The position numbers were made by a program, and so were the translations under genes. 25,282 nucleotides of DNA from Silene noctiflora (lineage: Eukaryota; Streptophyta; Magnoliopsida; Caryophyllales; Caryophyllaceae). Location: positions 9,053-34,334 of the forward strand of contig VHZZ01015117.1 in assembly GCA_009801015.1 (NCBI GenBank), in the 5' to 3' direction. Below are positions 1-11,300 of the stretch, piece by piece (position 1 is the first letter of the stretch; each line of letters starts with the position of its first letter). Below the pieces are notes generated by a model. It saw only the letters and a list, made by a program, of their open reading frames with translations, was not told the origin of the DNA and searched no databases.

Positions 1-671
1 AATCACATTATACAACACAATTATCAATACCATCAATATCAACCATAAACGCATAACAATCAATCACCAACCACCCTACAAATATGTATATAATAACTGA
101 GTAGGGAAACCCTACCTTTAGCAATCCGCAGCAACACCGCATATAACCGTAAGGCGACAAGCCCCCAGCATAACCACCTATTACAATTAGTACGACAATC
201 TATTACTACCACCCCAACCATAACCAAAATTAAGGGAGACGACGATGATGATGACAACATACGTATACAAAGTATTCCGGCGGCAAGACGCTAACCGACA
301 CATCCTCTCATCCCCATGGTGACTCACCTCCCTTAGGCTTCCATAAAGATGAACTTAGGTGAAGGTATGGAGAGACGACGGCATCTAGGTTTAGGAGAAA
401 ATAAATGAAATGACTCGGGTTTCACGATATCGCGATATATATTTTACCGCTGGACTCCAGCTACTCGATCGAGTAACCAACTTACTCAATCAAGTGGCCT
501 CTACTCGATCAAGTGACTAAGTTACTCGATCGAGTGACCTCCACTAGATCGAGTCTTCTAACTCGAAAGGTACTAAGATGAAGGACGAAACCTCCGGGCC
601 AACAATGGTCTAACATGCGTCTATGGTCAGTCAATGACGGTCAAAGGGTCCCTAACAAGGGCGGGTATTAC
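1..671 (-). mobile_element. LTR-retrotransposon remnant, minus-strand LTR starting at 671
   Basis: Read on the minus strand, the sequence from 671 starts TGTAATACCCGCCC, the typical TG start of a plant LTR. It then runs through a U3-like stretch with the tandem ACTCGATCGAGT repeats and an AT-rich ATATATATCGCG segment, and continues into AAGGTAGGGTTTCCCTACTC near 100-120. A closely similar motif occurs near 2085-2110 in the second LTR-like block, in the same order, so the two blocks look like related but diverged LTRs. No gag or pol coding survives here. The left edge lies outside the window and no target-site duplication could be paired. Confidence 0.5.
462..555. repeat. Tandem array of palindromic ACTCGATCGAGT-type units
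   Basis: Five units begin at 462, 483, 502, 523 and 542, so the spacing alternates 21, 19, 21, 19 bases. The core ACTCGATCGAGT is a perfect 12-base palindrome, intact in units 1 and 4 and degenerate in the others. Units 2 and 4 share the spacer tail GRCCTC, while units 1 and 3 share a different tail, so the array behaves as a 40-bp dimer. It lies in the U3-like part of the LTR ending at 671. Confidence 0.8.
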
Positions 672-1560
672 AATATTGGTCAATGTTCAACAAAACAATT
701 AATTGATCACATGCATTTAACCAATCAACCACAATAAAATGCTATGATTAACAATTCAAAGAAATAAAAACACCAGATCTAATAACCTAACAAAATACCG
801 TCATACAATCGTGGTTCTCCTAAATCCTAGCATAAGGGAATTACCTATGCATAATTATATTAACTAAAACAATAATAATAAGATTGATTATGGGAATTGA
901 ATTAAACATGACGAATAAATAAGAAAAGCGATTAAACATAAACAACAGAAATAAAGAGAGGAGAAGCAAAGGAAATAAGGGGAAGAATTTAAATGAAGAA
1001 CAAAGGTTTATTGATTACCGAAAGAATGAAAGATTAAAGTTTCAGATCCAAAAGTTAGAGCCAAAAGTAACGATGAAGGTGTTTTTGCAGTATAAAGGAT
1101 AACCTAAACTGATTTATAATCCTCTCTTAATTAATAAGAGACATCGATAACTTCCTAAAAACTAATGGGCGGAGTTTAAACAAGTTTAAAAACTCGCCTA
1201 ATTACAAAACTGATCGACCGACGACTAATTGCAAAGTCAAAATAGTCGATCAACTAAATGAGGCTGTCGATCGACTAAAATAGCAATACATCAGCTTAAA
1301 TCTTCACTTCGACCTTCTCCAATCTCGTCCACACGCATTCCAAGGTGACGGTTCCCGGGCTCAACTCTACTATTGGCAAAATGCACCCTTGGAGACGGGT
1401 TTTGACTTGATTACGCACACTCTGGTCCATATCTACATATAATACAAGACAAACCAAAGTAATACGTTCAAGGGAGAAATAGCTAGGTGCCACATGAAAT
1501 GCATAGAAATGCGTGCAAAATGGGCAGAAAAAGTGTATAAAAATAGCACGCATCATAGGG
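672..1560. other. Non-coding, repeat-derived DNA between LTR remnants
   Basis: There is no coding sequence I can support. The stretch is AT-rich with short A-rich runs, and carries GTCGATCGACTAA near 1265 and related motifs near 1240, which recall the U3 motifs of the LTR ending at 2881. It is probably degraded non-coding retroelement sequence. A weak minus-strand open frame at 1296-1685 has leucine-rich low-complexity sequence encoded by the AAT repeat and is not credible as a gene. Confidence 0.4.
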
Positions 1561-1575
1561 ATATAAACAAACACC

Positions 1576-1602
1576 AATAATAATAATAATAATAATAATA
1601 AA
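1576..1602. repeat. (AAT)n microsatellite
   Basis: About nine uninterrupted AAT triplets. Simple repeat within retroelement-derived DNA. Confidence 0.95.
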
Positions 1603-1728
1603 GATTCTAATAAAACTAAAAATGGAATAAGTACTGCTGCAACCAAAGAATACCAATCATAACCATTGGGTGACCGATCTCCCATCTTATTCGAGCCAAT
1701 TACCGTTACCCCTCTGTCAGCAAGTACG

Positions 1729-1885
1729 ACACAACTACCTAATCATCGTGCTCGTACCAAATGACACAACTCCCTGGTCACCGTACCGTATCATCACCAC
1801 ACAACTCACGCCATGGCACAACTCTCTGATCACCGTGCCTCATCACACCACACACTGGCGCATCTTCCTGGTCACCACGCCTTAT
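1729..1885. repeat. Degenerate minisatellite, CACAACTCYCTGGTCACCGT-like units
   Basis: About four diverged units of roughly 35-50 bases can be read, each carrying a form of ACAACTnnCTGGTCACCGTGCC: at about 1731, 1766, 1818 and 1852. The middle two are the best matches to each other. The repeat creates an open frame (1670-1903 plus) that has no other sign of being a gene. It lies between the two LTR-like blocks and is probably internal non-coding sequence of the same retroelement. Confidence 0.6.
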
Positions 1886-2049
1886 AATCACAGCAATAAA
1901 TAATAAACATGAATAAAACATCGATAATTCACAATACAAATATTATACGAGAAACTCAATAAACTCGATGTACTGCCGTCTTAGTCGGTCGACTAAAACA
2001 ACATGCGTACTCTACCTGCAACAACTCGCATCTACACAATTCGCAATCA

Positions 2050-2881
2050 CTTTTGTATAAACAACAACACATAAGAGAGGCGAGTAGGATATCCCTACCT
2101 TTTCAGCAATCACTCCGCAATAACGATACAAGAAAGCACATAGAACCGCTCCTCTACGAAACCACCACCAAATTACTCATTTAACAACATCATATAATCA
2201 ACAACGATATAAAATGCAATAACATAATCAATAATTAACACAACCTTGCCCTAGGTCGCGATTTCACCTATACGGACCCATAGTCGTCTCGGTCAGATTA
2301 ATAGGTGGGTTAGGACTATAATCCGACAACAAAGCGTAACCAATTGATGAACACGATATGATAACAACCCCCATAATTCACAATTGTTCGGTCAAGTCAC
2401 AACAATAGGGTTAAGGCATGATTCCTATGACAACTATAAGCATCCTATAAGAATAAATCGATTAAGATTGACAAAAGATCGCTTACAAAGATTAGGGAAG
2501 AATCTTTGTGGGTTGTGACAGAATTACGAGCCCTTCTCCTTCCTCTTCTCTCACGTTGGTTAGTGTATGGGTGTGTGTGTTGTTTTGAATTGACAAAAGT
2601 GTATAATGATGATGGGATGAGGTTATATAGATCTAGGGTTAAATTTAGAACTTGTGTAAAACTTCGCCTAATTAAGCTTAGTCGATCTACTAAGAAAGTC
2701 AGTCGATCAACTAAACTCTTTCTTGCGTCAAAATCCAAATTTCGCCAAACTCCCACTTAGTCAATCGACTAACAAAACCAGTCGATTAACTTAACTCATA
2801 CATGAACAACATACGCTACGCATAGGAAGACTATAGACGACCATTCCATTCTACTTAACTTATCAAAATAACGAGTATTAC
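2050..2881 (-). mobile_element. LTR of a retrotransposon (minus strand, starts at 2881)
   Basis: On the minus strand this begins TGTAATACTCGTTAT at 2881. It carries several GTCGATYNACTAA motifs in U3 (plus-strand positions about 2680-2792), then a TATATAA box, then an R/U5-like leader rich in A and C. The block continues to GGATTGCTGAAAAGGTAGGG at about 2092-2111, matching a motif in the LTR ending at 671. The inner limit near 2050 is approximate. No gag or pol reading frame is seen in the window, so this is a solo LTR or a decayed copy. The bases following 2881 are GAAAT; the matching target-site copy was not found. Confidence 0.55.
2623..2629 (-). promoter_or_regulatory. TATA box of the LTR promoter
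   Basis: TATATAA on the minus strand, preceded by CCCTAGATC and followed by CCTCATCCC. Its place between the GTCGAT-motif U3 and the A/C-rich leader is what is expected of an LTR promoter. It points away from the maspardin gene. Confidence 0.5.
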
Positions 2882-4190
2882 AGAAATGTTAATGGGTAGT
2901 CTAAATTTCATCAAACCCTAACTAAATTACTGCAAATTAATTAAATCTCCCTAATTTAATATAACATAGTTAATAAACTTAATTAATTAGAATTATTACT
3001 TGACCGGCATGCGAACTATCGTCCATAATTGACTAATTTGACGGATTTGATTAATTTTATGAGGAAGAGAATTTGTTTATTTCGTTTTTCGGGGAAGGGT
3101 AAGGCATGAAAAACTAATGATAAAAAGTCTATGAAAGTGTAAAATTTGTCCATGAAAGAGAAACTACATTTTTTTGCCGTACACTTTCACATACGCATTT
3201 TACAATTTTACCCTTATCATTTTCCCTCCAAACTTAATTGATTTTTTTCCCTTCCCTCAGCACCCTTCACCACTCATACCACCTCCGTTCACCACCTTCC
3301 TTACTCCAGTCGACCTATTCGTCGACCGATTTTGCACCGGTCGACCTCGACTGCTCCTTCTCCAACTAATTATGAATTAAAAAAAAAGACAGTAAACACA
3401 TCCACGTACAAACCACCTCCCCACCGGACAACATGACCACTCACCCAGCGAACTCGCACAACGGGATCTGCATGTCGGCTGACCCATCTACACCTGCACT
3501 CGCATCACGCGTTCCACCAGGCTCGCACCACTTGCGGACTCAACCACCAAACTCGTCCAATTGGACCACCTGCCGACTCACCCACCCACACCCGTGACTC
3601 ACCCACCGCACTCGCATTACTCTGACCTCCGTACACCACTCTAAATTAAATAAAATTCATTAAAACATATTAGTAATCGATAGACGACTAAATTATTTCA
3701 CAAATTCGAGAATTATGTTCCATTGTTTATATTTTTGGAGCAATTAGTTCAAATCTTAGGGAGAAAAGTTGATAAAAGAGTATGTGAAAGGTTAGTTTAC
3801 TTAGTTTAGGAAAAAGAGTACAAAATGGAAAAATAATGAAAAAGTGTAATATGTGAAAAAGTAATTCCATTTTTCTATCGTGTATATGAAATGGGAGGGG
3901 TAAAAATGGAATGAGCAGTAGTTTTGTTTAGGATTTTTAGTAAAGTAGTGTGCGAGATTTAACACATCCTCTATTTTATACTTCGTATATAAAAAGGTCA
4001 TGGGTTATTATAAGTCTTCTGATGTAATTTTTCACTTATCTTGGACGAATAGACATGAACCCTAACTTGATTATCTATAAACTCTATTTCCCGAGCATCA
4101 AGTTTAACTCGCCTTCTATGACACGAGAGGAAGATTGTCAAAGGCATGATTGTGTACTCCAACTTTAGCCATAACAAGATCATGTTCGCC
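2882..4190. other. AT-rich intergenic stretch, no gene seen
   Basis: No coding sequence can be supported. It holds a C-rich, G-poor block (3398-3645) and two direct copies, roughly 45 bases each, of an AAAGTGTAAWA...CATTTTT...CGTRTA segment at about 3134-3182 and 3841-3885 that flank it. The short open frames here are AT-rich and show no family resemblance. Confidence 0.5.
3398..3645. repeat. C-rich block with degenerate ACTCACCCACC/ACTCGCA repeats
   Basis: Base composition changes sharply from AT-rich to strongly C-over-G on the plus strand. Short motifs recur: ACTCACCCA at about 3441, 3583 and 3597, and variants of ACTCGCA/GCTCGCA at about 3460, 3497, 3520 and 3610. This looks like a decayed minisatellite or a captured GC-rich fragment inside a transposon. 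No reading frame of interest spans it. Confidence 0.5.
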
Positions 4191-4192
4191 TT

Positions 4193-4337
4193 CTATGTTT
4201 AGTCATGTATCGTTCATGTCTAAACCAATTTCGGTACTTACGAAACTCTTAGATAAATCTACATGTTGAAGAATCAAAGAATGAATAAGAAAACAAAAAA
4301 GAGGTTTAGACATAAACGATACATAGACTAAACATAG
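4193..4337. repeat. Inverted repeat with about 34-bp arms
   Basis: Arm 1 (4193-4226) begins CTATGTTTAGTCATGTATCG. Arm 2 (4303-4337) is its reverse complement with one inserted base and one or two substitutions. The arms are separated by 76 bases. Similarity stops abruptly at both arm ends. It could be a small fold-back element or the source of a hairpin RNA. It lies about 300 bp upstream of the presumed maspardin transcription start. Confidence 0.75.
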
Positions 4338-4748
4338 ACCTAAACGTGTATTATTGACAAGATGACATAGGTGGGTGTGAGCGTGCGATGATTTGCTTTG
4401 AAGATGGGCGTAAAAAAAGTAAAAAAGGCTGAGCATCTACCGGTGAGGAATCTGGATCATAATTGATACGAGTAGCTGTTTGATCCTCCGTCCAAGTTGT
4501 GCTTGACTACTCACGTTTATCTCTCTCCATTACCCTCTGGCCTCTGCATCTCAATTTCTCAATTAATTAATTAATTATATCATCTCAATTTCTCTAAATA
4601 CATACATACGGCTACAGGACATGTTTTTGCTCATCAATTATCGCTTTTCACTCAGGTTTGCCCCTCAGATTCATCCTATTCTTTGCTAATTATTACCATC
4701 TTTCCAATTTGCTTCAATTGGGGTTTCCTTTACTTTCTTCAATTTGTC

Positions 4749-4764
4749 TTTTTTTTTTTTTTTT
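4749..4764. repeat. T16 homopolymer
   Basis: Sixteen consecutive T within the presumed 5' UTR intron. Confidence 0.9.
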
Positions 4765-4900
4765 GGCATTACATAATCGGATTTTAGGGAGTCATATGAA
4801 ATGTCAATCCCAATTTGGTTAACAATTAGTTTCTCAAGATTATTCCTGGGTGGTGATTTCATGAATTATATGATCTTCAAAATCACTCATTTTCATGTGT

Positions 4901-4924
4901 ATATATATATATATATATATATAT
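4901..4924. repeat. (AT)12 microsatellite
   Basis: Uninterrupted AT dinucleotides within the presumed 5' UTR intron of the maspardin gene. Likely length-variable. Confidence 0.95.
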
Positions 4925-5353
4925 TTGAGAATGTGAGTGACAAACACAAGAATTGGTTTGCTTCGACAACCCACGATGGCAATCAACTAGTATATTCTTT
5001 GGTTGTGTGGATACACAACACAAGGGGAGGAACTGGAACCGGGACTGGATAAATGGTTTTAACATGACTTGAGGAAGAAACCAATAGAATGAGCGCACAA
5101 AACCCGGGGTAGCTGCTACTTGCTAGGGAACATGAAGGTGTGTGAAACACAAGACGGTTGAAGAGGGACCCCATCATGTGTTTCATCTTATCCCCCTGTC
5201 ATCTTTGGTGTTCAGAGAAGTACACCCAAATATACAACTCAAATTTGATCTTCTTCCTTCTCCTTGTATTTGATTCTGCAATTTTGATCATAATTAGATG
5301 TGAAAAATCTATAAGCGTGTAACAGTAATACAGTTGCTGAAAACTTGTAGAGC

Positions 5354-8300
5354 ATGAAGGGCATCAAAGACAAAGGAACATTCGCAGCTCCTGGTGATTA
5401 CATCCATTTCAAGTCCATTGTCCCACTTCACAAGATCCCTGTATGTTTTTTTCAGTTACCTTATCATTTTTTTTATTATTCTTCCCATCTGATAATATTC
5501 AAAGTGCTGTTTCGTTTCTGCTTGGGATTTCTCCAACTGCTTCAAACTTTCGATTGTGATTACTTTCTCTCAACTGCATGTTATCGGTGCTTGATGTTAG
5601 ATATTTGTTCCTTGTCCAGCAACATTCTCCAACTGATCTCCGTTTTAGATGATTTCCATTAGTCAGAGGGCGGGTGACTTCTAAATTCTGTTGTTAGTAT
5701 CATGAATTTGACATTTACTTGAAGTGTTTGCATGTCCACCTTTTTTGCTAATGATCACACGCCCATTCTTTAAAATAAATAAAATATTATGGAGTATTAT
5801 AAAATTTCAGAACATTTGAGATGACTTTGTTTATAGCTGAACCTATTAATTTAACTCAATGAGCTCGACCGACTTCTCTTCTGTTTTTGGTAGGGTAGGT
5901 GTCACATGATAGTCATTCAGTTATTGCCTTTTTAGGTTGCTTCAAAGCAATGGAGATACTACGACTTTGGTCCAAAGGTGGTTCCTCCTCTTATTTGTAT
6001 TCCAGGTACAACTGGATCACCAGATGTTTATTATAAGCAAGTGATGTCATTGTCAATGAAGGTAAATTCTAACTGACCCATCCTTATACTTTCTTACAGC
6101 TACGTCATTGCAAGTACAATTTTTGGGCTTACTTGCCAACTATTCCGTTTATGTAGGGATGTTGCGTAATTGTTAATCTGAATGAGACCGGAGAATCATT
6201 ACCAAATAAGATTCTTTCTGAAAGCTTGAAGTTTATGAGTCGGTTGTTGTGGTGTTCTATTTCTCCGCTGCTCATATTTTAGGACAAATTGTTTGGTTTC
6301 ACTTGTATGCATTTTTTTTTTTTTTTCACAAAGTCACGGCATGGGTGGTTACTTGTCACACACGCGATAACTTGACAATATTGTTGGAAATATCTATGAG
6401 ATCAAAATATCTCAGACACTATTTTACTAACTCTTCGGACAGTGCTAGATACCAATCGTTGACTCAGATTTGGGGTTAAAGTGAAAATGAGTGCAAGGGT
6501 GGATTTTTGTGTGACTCGTGTCTATAGGAGTGTTACGTGTTCCATTTCGGGATCTAATAAAATGTCAGCGTAACATTACCTGAATGTAATATAATCCTGC
6601 AACAGTGTATTGACTCAACGGAGTATTGACAAATTTGTGAATTTATTATCCTTTATGTAGTGCACATTAGCTAATGCACACACACTGTCAATCTACACGA
6701 TTCCTGATTGCATTAATAGTAAACAAGTTGGTATGATCTTTTAGCGGTGTCGGTTGAGCGTGGTGGAGTTTTGAACTTGTAGGGTGAGTTTGTAACTTCA
6801 AACTTTATAATTCAGGACGACTAATCTAAGTAAATGGCTTGATATATCCACACAAGAACAACTAATAGACTGCGGTAAATGTTAGAGAGTTTTCTAGTAC
6901 AAGAAGAATCGTTAATGATATTATAGAAGCTGTTGATTTATCTAAGGCCCATCTCTTCTATTGATACGTTTTATAATACCCCCTTTTGGATTTCTGGTGC
7001 AACCCACAAATCCAGTGAAAGTCACTGCAATGCTCTTGTTCCAAATGTTTTGTAATTAAGTTAATATTAGTATAATAGTATCTGTAGATCTGAAGTGTGT
7101 AACACTTAGACACTCTTCTTATTCTATCAACCTGTTCTAGTTTTAGCTTTGCTCAGGTGAGATTGACTATAGTAAATGCTTAAACAGCAAATGACCTTTT
7201 CCCTTGTGGAGTCAATGCCATGCTGGTATAATTCACACAAAGAAGATGAATATGATAGGGTTTAGTAATTTGATATTCATTGGTTCATGTATTACATGGT
7301 TGCTGTATGGTTTTAGTTCTCCTGTCCTCTCTCCTAACTCTACCCAGCTTCTTTCCGTTCCATATATCTAGGTGTCATTATTGACATAAAAGGTGACAAG
7401 GTTAATTGATTCATTATCTTCCTCAGGGTTATCGGGTTATTTCTGTTGATATTCCTCGTGTATGGAATCATCATGAGTGGATTCATTCATTTGAAAAGTT
7501 CCTGGACGCAATCAACGTTCACCATGTAAGGATGCGAAAGTTTCTACTATCTTCTTTAAGTACATATTTTCTGTTTTCGTCATGTTTTATCTGCAGATTT
7601 ATTGTATGATGGTCCGCACACTTCGAATTTTCATTTCCGCACCTTAGTTTGTAATAAGTAGGATATTTGTAAATCATACTCGAAGATTACTTCCTACGTG
7701 TCGAATCTTGGGTCATGATATTAGGTTTTATATAGGTTTCTAGGCGTTTAGAAAACGTATCACTACTCTGCATAGTCAATGTTTCCTAGCAGTAGAGCTG
7801 TACTATCAAAATTTAAGCCCCGTTAAGGAGTGTTCGTCAATGAAATCTACTTCTTATCACAAGCTTTGTTAATGCTCCTTGCTTGCTTTCAATATTAGAA
7901 TTATTTCCTTTTATTGCCATCGTGCGTTGGACGTTGATAATCGAGACTAGGATTCCAAACACACTATCCCGTGTCCAGTCTAAGAGTGCTAGTGGGCGAT
8001 CCCTCACTTGCACTTGACCATTTAAGCTTGCATTCTTGTCTTGATAGAGGGCAAGGATGCGCTTAATGATCCGGTATATGTACTGGGCCGTGACATATTG
8101 CATGCTTTTTGAGTAGACTAGAACCATGACTTGTTGGCAGGATCATATGCAATCTCAGACGGACAATGCAGTCTTAAGTCATAGTTTGCCCTTATAAATA
8201 TATTCTGCTTAGTGGTTTCCAGAACTAGGCTATCTAGATCGGAAGGATTCTGGACTTATCACATGTCTCAGCAGTAAAATGAGTTGATGCAAGTATACTG

Positions 8301-11300
8301 TAGGTTTTCAGTCACTTAAATCATACTAGCAAGCTTTAGCGTGCAGTCAGTAATTTGACTCTTCTGCAGTATTTTTTGCTGGTAAACAAAACTAGTGCTG
8401 TAGTTTGTTGAAGCTTCAGCAATTAAAAGTTAAAACTCTTTCCATTTGAAATTATGGAAAGTAGGTGTTTCTGCTGTTGTTTTTGGAGGTGGTGAAGGTG
8501 TTATTTGTGTTGTTACAGTGTGTTTGGCAGAGAAATTTGTATTAACCTGTATATTGTATAAGAAATCATATGGTCTTTTTATGATGACCAATGCTCATGA
8601 TTTATTAATTTAAACTGTTGTCTACTAGTTCACTGAATTTTTTTGTCTAGTTATAATGTGGTAAGTTTTCATCTAGAAATGGAGATTATTAGAAAAATTA
8701 ATTGACATATGCAAATCAAGAAGAGCAGCATGGCCATTTATGCTCACCTTGTATTTCTGCAGTTTTCATTAGAGTGAGCATAGATCCAAGGGTACAATGT
8801 ATTCATCCACGGGATTACAAGCATTATGGCCTATGTAAGAGACAATAAGATAAGATTAGTAAACCTGTGGAGGAATACATCATACCGCGGAGATATAATT
8901 GTCCTTAATTTCTGTTTGACCTTATAAATGCTTGAGCTGAACGTAGACCGAATATTTTTTGTCCATTAGATACACCTTTATGGTTCATCTCTTGGTGGCT
9001 TCTTGGCACAACTTTTTGCTCAGCACCGGCCAAGACGAGTCAAATCGTTAGTACTTTCAAATACATTTTTGGATACACAAAGTTTTGCAGCTGGAATGCC
9101 TTGGGCTCCTGTGTAAGTAATTGTTTTATTGATCTCTTGTTATATATATAAGCATGCAGCCTATAATAAGACAACTTCCTGCAGAAATCTTATATCCGGT
9201 TTTTGATAATATGTTTAGTTGACTGGCTGTGACTTTGTGAGTGTGGAATTGTTTGGGAAATATGTTTTGTTATTTACCCCTTCCTTCCCTCTTCAAAATA
9301 GAAAATGTGGATTCTTAAGGCTTCTGATCTTAAACAGCTTATCTTTGTAGAACGAAATGGATAAGGAAAGGAAAGGAACGGAAACGAGGGGATGAAACAT
9401 ATTGGAGGATTCGATATAAATATATTATATCTTAGTGCCAAAACCTCTTTAAAATATGTAGGCCATCAAGAATAACAGTACTATGCATAATTTATGAACT
9501 TAATTCTAACCATGTAGTTTAGCACTCAAATTTTGAGGGGAAAAAGTCAAAACCCTGGGGTCACCATGGATTACCCTCACTCTCTGAACATGAGGGTTAC
9601 TATTGTGAAAAATTGTTGCCTAGGTGTAACTTGGAAATTTTTCTTTTCCTTATTTGTTCTGTTTGGTTTCCTTTTATCCAGACTATTAATGGCAATCGTG
9701 CACGAAAAGTATACTGATGATTTGCGTAATTGTGCAGTTTGAGCTGGTCACCTTCATTTCTTGTGAAACGATATGTTTTAACTGGTATTCGAGATGGCCC
9801 TCACGAGCCATTTATTGCGGATTCTGTTGACTTTGTAGTATCTCAGGTTAGCGCCACAATCATTGTCTCAATTGCTCACTTCATTGTCACACATCCTGTT
9901 TCTAGTCATTTAGCAAGGATATAGAACCCACCCCCTGGTCCTTTCCGTTCATTCTATAGTACAAGGTTAAACCTAGTTAGTATCATCTGTAGGAAACCTT
10001 GAAATCTTTTTTTTACTAAACTTGATCTTTTTATAGGTTGATGCACTTTCCCGAGACGATCTGGCATCCAGATTGACATTGACGGTTGAATCTGCATCAG
10101 TTGCACCTCTTCTGTTGCCAGACGGATCTATAACCATAATGGATGTATGATTCTTTTCTATGTTCATTATATTTAGAATGTATAGTGTAAGCTATTCTGC
10201 TTTCTCTCTAAAAAGGTCTGGGTTTGGGTCCTCATTGAAGCAAGAAAAAAAAAAGTTGGTATATAGCGGCGTTTTGCCATTGTGGAGTGCTGAATATGAA
10301 TAAAATTGGACTGAGTTCAGCATTATCTAGTTTACTAGTGTCATCAATTTGATGCATAGATGCAAATAATGAAGAAGATATGACCTCAAAAATATGGGCC
10401 TCCTAAATTGAAAATGGTCGTCCAGTGCAATAATATAGTCACTCCTCTCTGAACCTCAAAATTTTGACTTGCTACATGTGTTGTCCCAGACGAATGACTA
10501 TTGTGCGATTCCACAACATCTTAAAGACGAAGTGGGTGAAAGGTATCCTGGAGCCAGGCGAGCAGACCTAAAATCTGGAGGTGACTTCCCATTCCTGTCA
10601 CGGCCCGACGAAGTTAACCTGCATCTTCAGGTATCTTGAAAGTCTTGTTTGGGTTAAGTGAGTCCTGTATGAGAGTCTCCTATTTATGACCAACCCAAAT
10701 TCTTATATATTATCTTCACTCATATATTTTTAGGGTTAATGAGTTGGGCTTATATAGTTATATGTAAGACCGCCTCATATAAGTGTTTGTTTTAACCACT
10801 GGATCTATATGTTTACGCTAGTTGTGTTTATTGTGTGGCACAACAGTTACATCTTCGACGGGTTGGGGTAGAGCCTCGGCCAGACTTAGTTCCCGGAGCT
10901 CCAAGGATTGGAGATACAGCAAGTCCTAGTAATGAGAACAAACGAGAAATTACCAATTACCAACCCAGACATCAGGAAAGAAGCTCTGGAATCCCATCTC
11001 AAGGTGAACTTAAATATGATGATAAGAATTTTGTCGAAGAACCCAAAGACTATAACGGAGCTCCATCTAGTGATGTTCAAGAAGTGATCGTCCCGCTTAT
11101 AGCTGATGAAGACAGTGGTATTGGTCCTTTGAGGGGTTATATGAGAGAAGATAAGGATGATCTGCCTGGAGATGATAGAGATCCATTGAACAGCAGTGAT
11201 AAGGCTGATAATACACGGAATCAACCTCTCGGTGATTCTGCAAGCTATGGAGATACAATAGTTGGTGTAAGTTAACCTGTTAATGATTCCCGGAAACTCC

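Larger units (their letters stand above)
4500..5353 (+). promoter_or_regulatory. Presumed 5' leader of the maspardin gene, with a 5' UTR intron (4656-5350)
   Basis: CT-rich sequence of the kind common in plant leaders (4510-4600) contains an AATT repeat and a weak TATA-like ATTATAT near 4573. A good donor CTCAG|GTTTGC lies after 4655, and an acceptor CTTGTAG ends at 5350, leaving only AGC before the start codon. The intervening 695 bases are T-rich and carry a T16 run and an AT microsatellite, as expected of an intron. An alternative acceptor, AATACAG, lies about 20 bases earlier. The assignment is inferred from signals only. Confidence 0.35.

Noticed and set aside
1296..1685. 129-codon minus-strand leucine-rich open frame
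   Set aside because: Its leucine run comes from the AAT microsatellite and the rest shows no conserved pattern; it lies in retroelement debris.
2445..2760. Overlapping plus- and minus-strand open frames of 84 and 103 codons
   Set aside because: They cover an LTR U3/R/U5 region with a TATA box and motif repeats, so coding is unlikely.
7837..8127. 96-codon minus-strand open frame in maspardin intron 3
   Set aside because: No family resemblance, no splice or promoter context, and it lies entirely in a well-defined intron. Kept only as a note on the intron.
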